Below, piece by piece: positions 62,609 through 64,000 of a DNA stretch of 64,000 bases. The translations under genes and the position numbers were made by a program. The notes under the pieces were generated by a model that saw nothing but the letters and a program-made list of their open reading frames with translations, ran no database searches and was not told the origin of the DNA. Origin of the DNA: Psychroserpens damuponensis (GTDB lineage Bacteria > Bacteroidota > Bacteroidia > Flavobacteriales > Flavobacteriaceae); NCBI RefSeq assembly GCF_000826655.1, contig NZ_JXJO01000022.1, positions 124,001 to 188,000 of the forward strand, read 5' to 3'. The number at the start of each line of letters is the position of its first letter. The first letter of the stretch is position 1.

Positions 62609-63322
62609 TTATTTAAGTCTTTGCAAGTACATTTGTATCACATTTTCGATTCCTAAGTATAAACTTTCAGCAACTAAAGCATGACCAATGGAAACCTCTA
62701 ATAATCCTGGAATATTATCTTTAAAAAATTTAATATTATCCAAAGATAAATCATGTCCTGCATTGACACCCAAACCTATCTCGTTAGAGAGTTCTGCAGC
62801 TTTCGTAAAAGGCGCAATGGCACTTGTATTCCCTAAACCATATTGATGTGCAAAACTTTCGGTATAGAGTTCAATTCTATCTGCTCCAGTAAGTTTAGCG
62901 CCTTCAATCATTTTTAAAACAGGATCTACAAATATTGAAGTTCGTATACCTTGAGACTTAAATTCTTGAATGACTTCAGACAAGAAATCCTTGTGCGTTA
63001 CAGTGTCCCAACCTGCATTAGATGTTAGTGCATCAACAGCATCTGGCACCAAAGTAACTTGTGTTGGCTTGACCTCTAAAACTAAATCCATAAATGATTT
63101 AATTGGGTTTCCTTCAACATTAAACTCTGTAAACACTTCTGGTTTCAAATCTCGCGTGTCTTGGTAGCGAATATGTCGTTCATCTGGCCTAGGATGCACT
63201 GTAACGCCTTGTGCTCCATAACGCTGCACGTCTTTTGCAAATTGCAAAACATTTGGTGTATCTCCACCTCTAGAGTTTCTTAAAGTAGCTATCTTATTAA
63301 TATTTACACTTAACTTCGTCAT
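62609..63322 (-). CDS. pdxJ: Pyridoxine 5'-phosphate synthase
   Basis: A 237-residue TIM-barrel enzyme that forms pyridoxine 5'-phosphate from deoxyxylulose 5-phosphate and aminoacetone phosphate derivative. Visible: LSVNINKIATLRNSRGG, GVTVHPRPDERHI, LVPD, SIFVDP, the ELYTESFA segment and VNAGHDLSLDN. Length is normal. It supplies the PLP used by the aminotransferase at 36000-37154 among others. Confidence 0.95.
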   Translation of the reverse strand: MTKLSVNINKIATLRNSRGGDTPNVLQFAKDVQRYGAQGVTVHPRPDERHIRYQDTRDLKPEVFTEFNVEGNPIKSFMDLVLEVKPTQVTLVPDAVDALTSNAGWDTVTHKDFLSEVIQEFKSQGIRTSIFVDPVLKMIEGAKLTGADRIELYTESFAHQYGLGNTSAIAPFTKAAELSNEIGLGVNAGHDLSLDNIKFFKDNIPGLLEVSIGHALVAESLYLGIENVIQMYLQRLK

Positions 63323-63342
63323 ATATTCATAGTTTACAGTTA

Positions 63343-63350
63343 CAAAAATA
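63343..63350 (-). promoter_or_regulatory. -7 element for pdxJ
   Basis: The minus strand reads TATTTTTG, an exact TAnnTTTG match, 20 bp before the ATG. No well-placed TTG. Confidence 0.45.
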
Positions 63351-63412
63351 CAAACAAGTTGATGCTTATTGTGGTTATTTTTAATTAATTTGCAATAGAA
63401 TTAAACACCATT

Positions 63413-64000
63413 ATGCCATTAAAACAATACATAATAAACGACATTAAACCACTCAATATAAATGAGAAAGTTAGCGATGCTCAACTTCTATTTAACGAGT
63501 TGACGTATTCTCATATTCCTGTAGAGAAAGATGGTATTTATCAAGGCTGCATATCTGAAAATGATGCACATTGTTTTGAATCACAAAAAACTATTGCCGA
63601 CTGTAATTATTCTATTGAAGGCTTTTTTGTTAGACAAGACACCAATTGGCTTGACGTACTAGAGAATTTTGCTCAAAATTCTTGCAACATTATGCCTGTT
63701 TTAGATAAACATAATAATTATTTAGGGTATTATGAACTTGGTGATATAATTAGCTTATTTAATGAAACTCCTTTTTTTGCCGAACCTGGTGGAGTTTTAA
63801 TTGTAGAAAAAGGAATTCAAGATTATTCGTTTAGTGAAATTAGTCAAATAGTAGAATCAAATGACGCCAAAATATTAGGTGCTTTTGTGTCTAAAATGGA
63901 TAACGACCTGGTTCAAATAACCCTTAAAATTGGCAACGCAGGACTTAACGATGTCACACAAACCTTTAGGCGTTACAGTTACAATATTATTTCTGGCCAT
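63413..64000 (+). CDS. CBS-domain protein (3' end outside window)
   Basis: The frame opens at the ATG at 63413 and runs to the window end (196 codons seen). It begins MPLKQYIINDIKPLNINEKV and has two CBS-type repeats (~1-60 and ~65-125, with SHIPVEKDG and CNIMPVLDKHNNYLGYYELGDI, shown in part). The following ~70 residues look like an ACT-type alpha/beta domain. It likely binds an adenosyl ligand. It diverges from pdxJ. In flavobacteria such a gene commonly precedes NAD kinase, which I cannot see here. Confidence 0.85.
   Translation, partial: MPLKQYIINDIKPLNINEKVSDAQLLFNELTYSHIPVEKDGIYQGCISENDAHCFESQKTIADCNYSIEGFFVRQDTNWLDVLENFAQNSCNIMPVLDKHNNYLGYYELGDIISLFNETPFFAEPGGVLIVEKGIQDYSFSEISQIVESNDAKILGAFVSKMDNDLVQITLKIGNAGLNDVTQTFRRYSYNIISGH

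Noticed and set aside
1-64000. CRISPR array, IS element, prophage or integron
   Set aside because: I found no regularly spaced repeats, transposase, integrase or phage structural gene; the holin-family gene at 61406-61753 belongs to a normal chromosomal family.

Overview
The window is chromosomal DNA from a member of the Flavobacteriaceae (Bacteroidota), most likely a marine genus. Reasons: the sequence is strongly AT-rich; genes lack Shine-Dalgarno boxes; several promoters fit the flavobacterial form TTG-N17-21-TAnnTTTG; and the gene families are typical of the group (GLPGLI proteins, outer-membrane barrels with a carboxypeptidase-regulatory domain, a DUF6705-like lipoprotein, a type IX secretion tail, DUF5686, a primary sigma factor without region 1.1). 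I see no rRNA, IS element, phage block or CRISPR array. Two tRNA genes are present.

Layout. 0-4.3 kb: accessory secreted proteins, starting with the cut-off 3' part of a gene carrying a JAMM-like metal motif, followed by a small lipoprotein. 4.3-12.9 kb: an envelope locus with three GLPGLI paralogues, one TonB-receptor-like barrel and a small exported protein on the minus strand, divergent from a histidine kinase and OmpR-type regulator; three helically phased GTTAAC repeats lie in the shared promoter region. 13-22.7 kb: deoxynucleoside kinase, App1-like phosphatase, membrane and soluble pyrophosphatases, and a DUF5686 outer-membrane protein. 22.7-28.8 kb: pyruvate dehydrogenase E1 beta, EtfBA, a bifunctional nuclease and a nucleoside transporter with an exported N-terminal domain. 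28.9-34.7 kb: thyA, a CBM48 protein, a 2TM-dihydrofolate reductase fusion, an FAD protein, fabD and lspA. 34.9-38.5 kb: surface sugar and Kdo genes. 38.5-42 kb: LEA-like lipoprotein, type IX-secreted S51 peptidase, M20 peptidase. 42-54.9 kb: tRNA-Leu, tRNA-Gly, mutS, an RNA methyltransferase, a FolK-deoxynucleoside kinase fusion, a queuosine precursor transporter, AsmA, rpoD-rpsU, LysE, DUF2797 and GH3. 55.3-58.9 kb: tig-clpP-clpX. 59-61.3 kb: a lipoprotein pair whose larger member has a stop codon inside its signal peptide. 61.4-64 kb: small membrane protein, hydrolase, pdxJ and a cut-off CBS-domain gene.

How the genes work together. Thymidylate and folate metabolism (thyA, folA, folK), deoxynucleoside salvage (two kinases, one transporter) and pyrophosphate removal recur through the core part. 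Cell-surface functions (GLPGLI/barrel locus, DUF5686, AsmA, WaaA, GalE, aminotransferase, T9SS cargo) make up most of the rest.

The best candidates for something undescribed are the two-component-linked GLPGLI/barrel locus with its phased operator, a heavily over-represented octamer CTTCGGAA (30 sites on the two strands), the membrane-tethered DHFR, and two bicistronic lipoprotein pairs with metallo-hydrolase-like C-terminal domains. All functional statements rest on reading motifs by eye; no database search was run.
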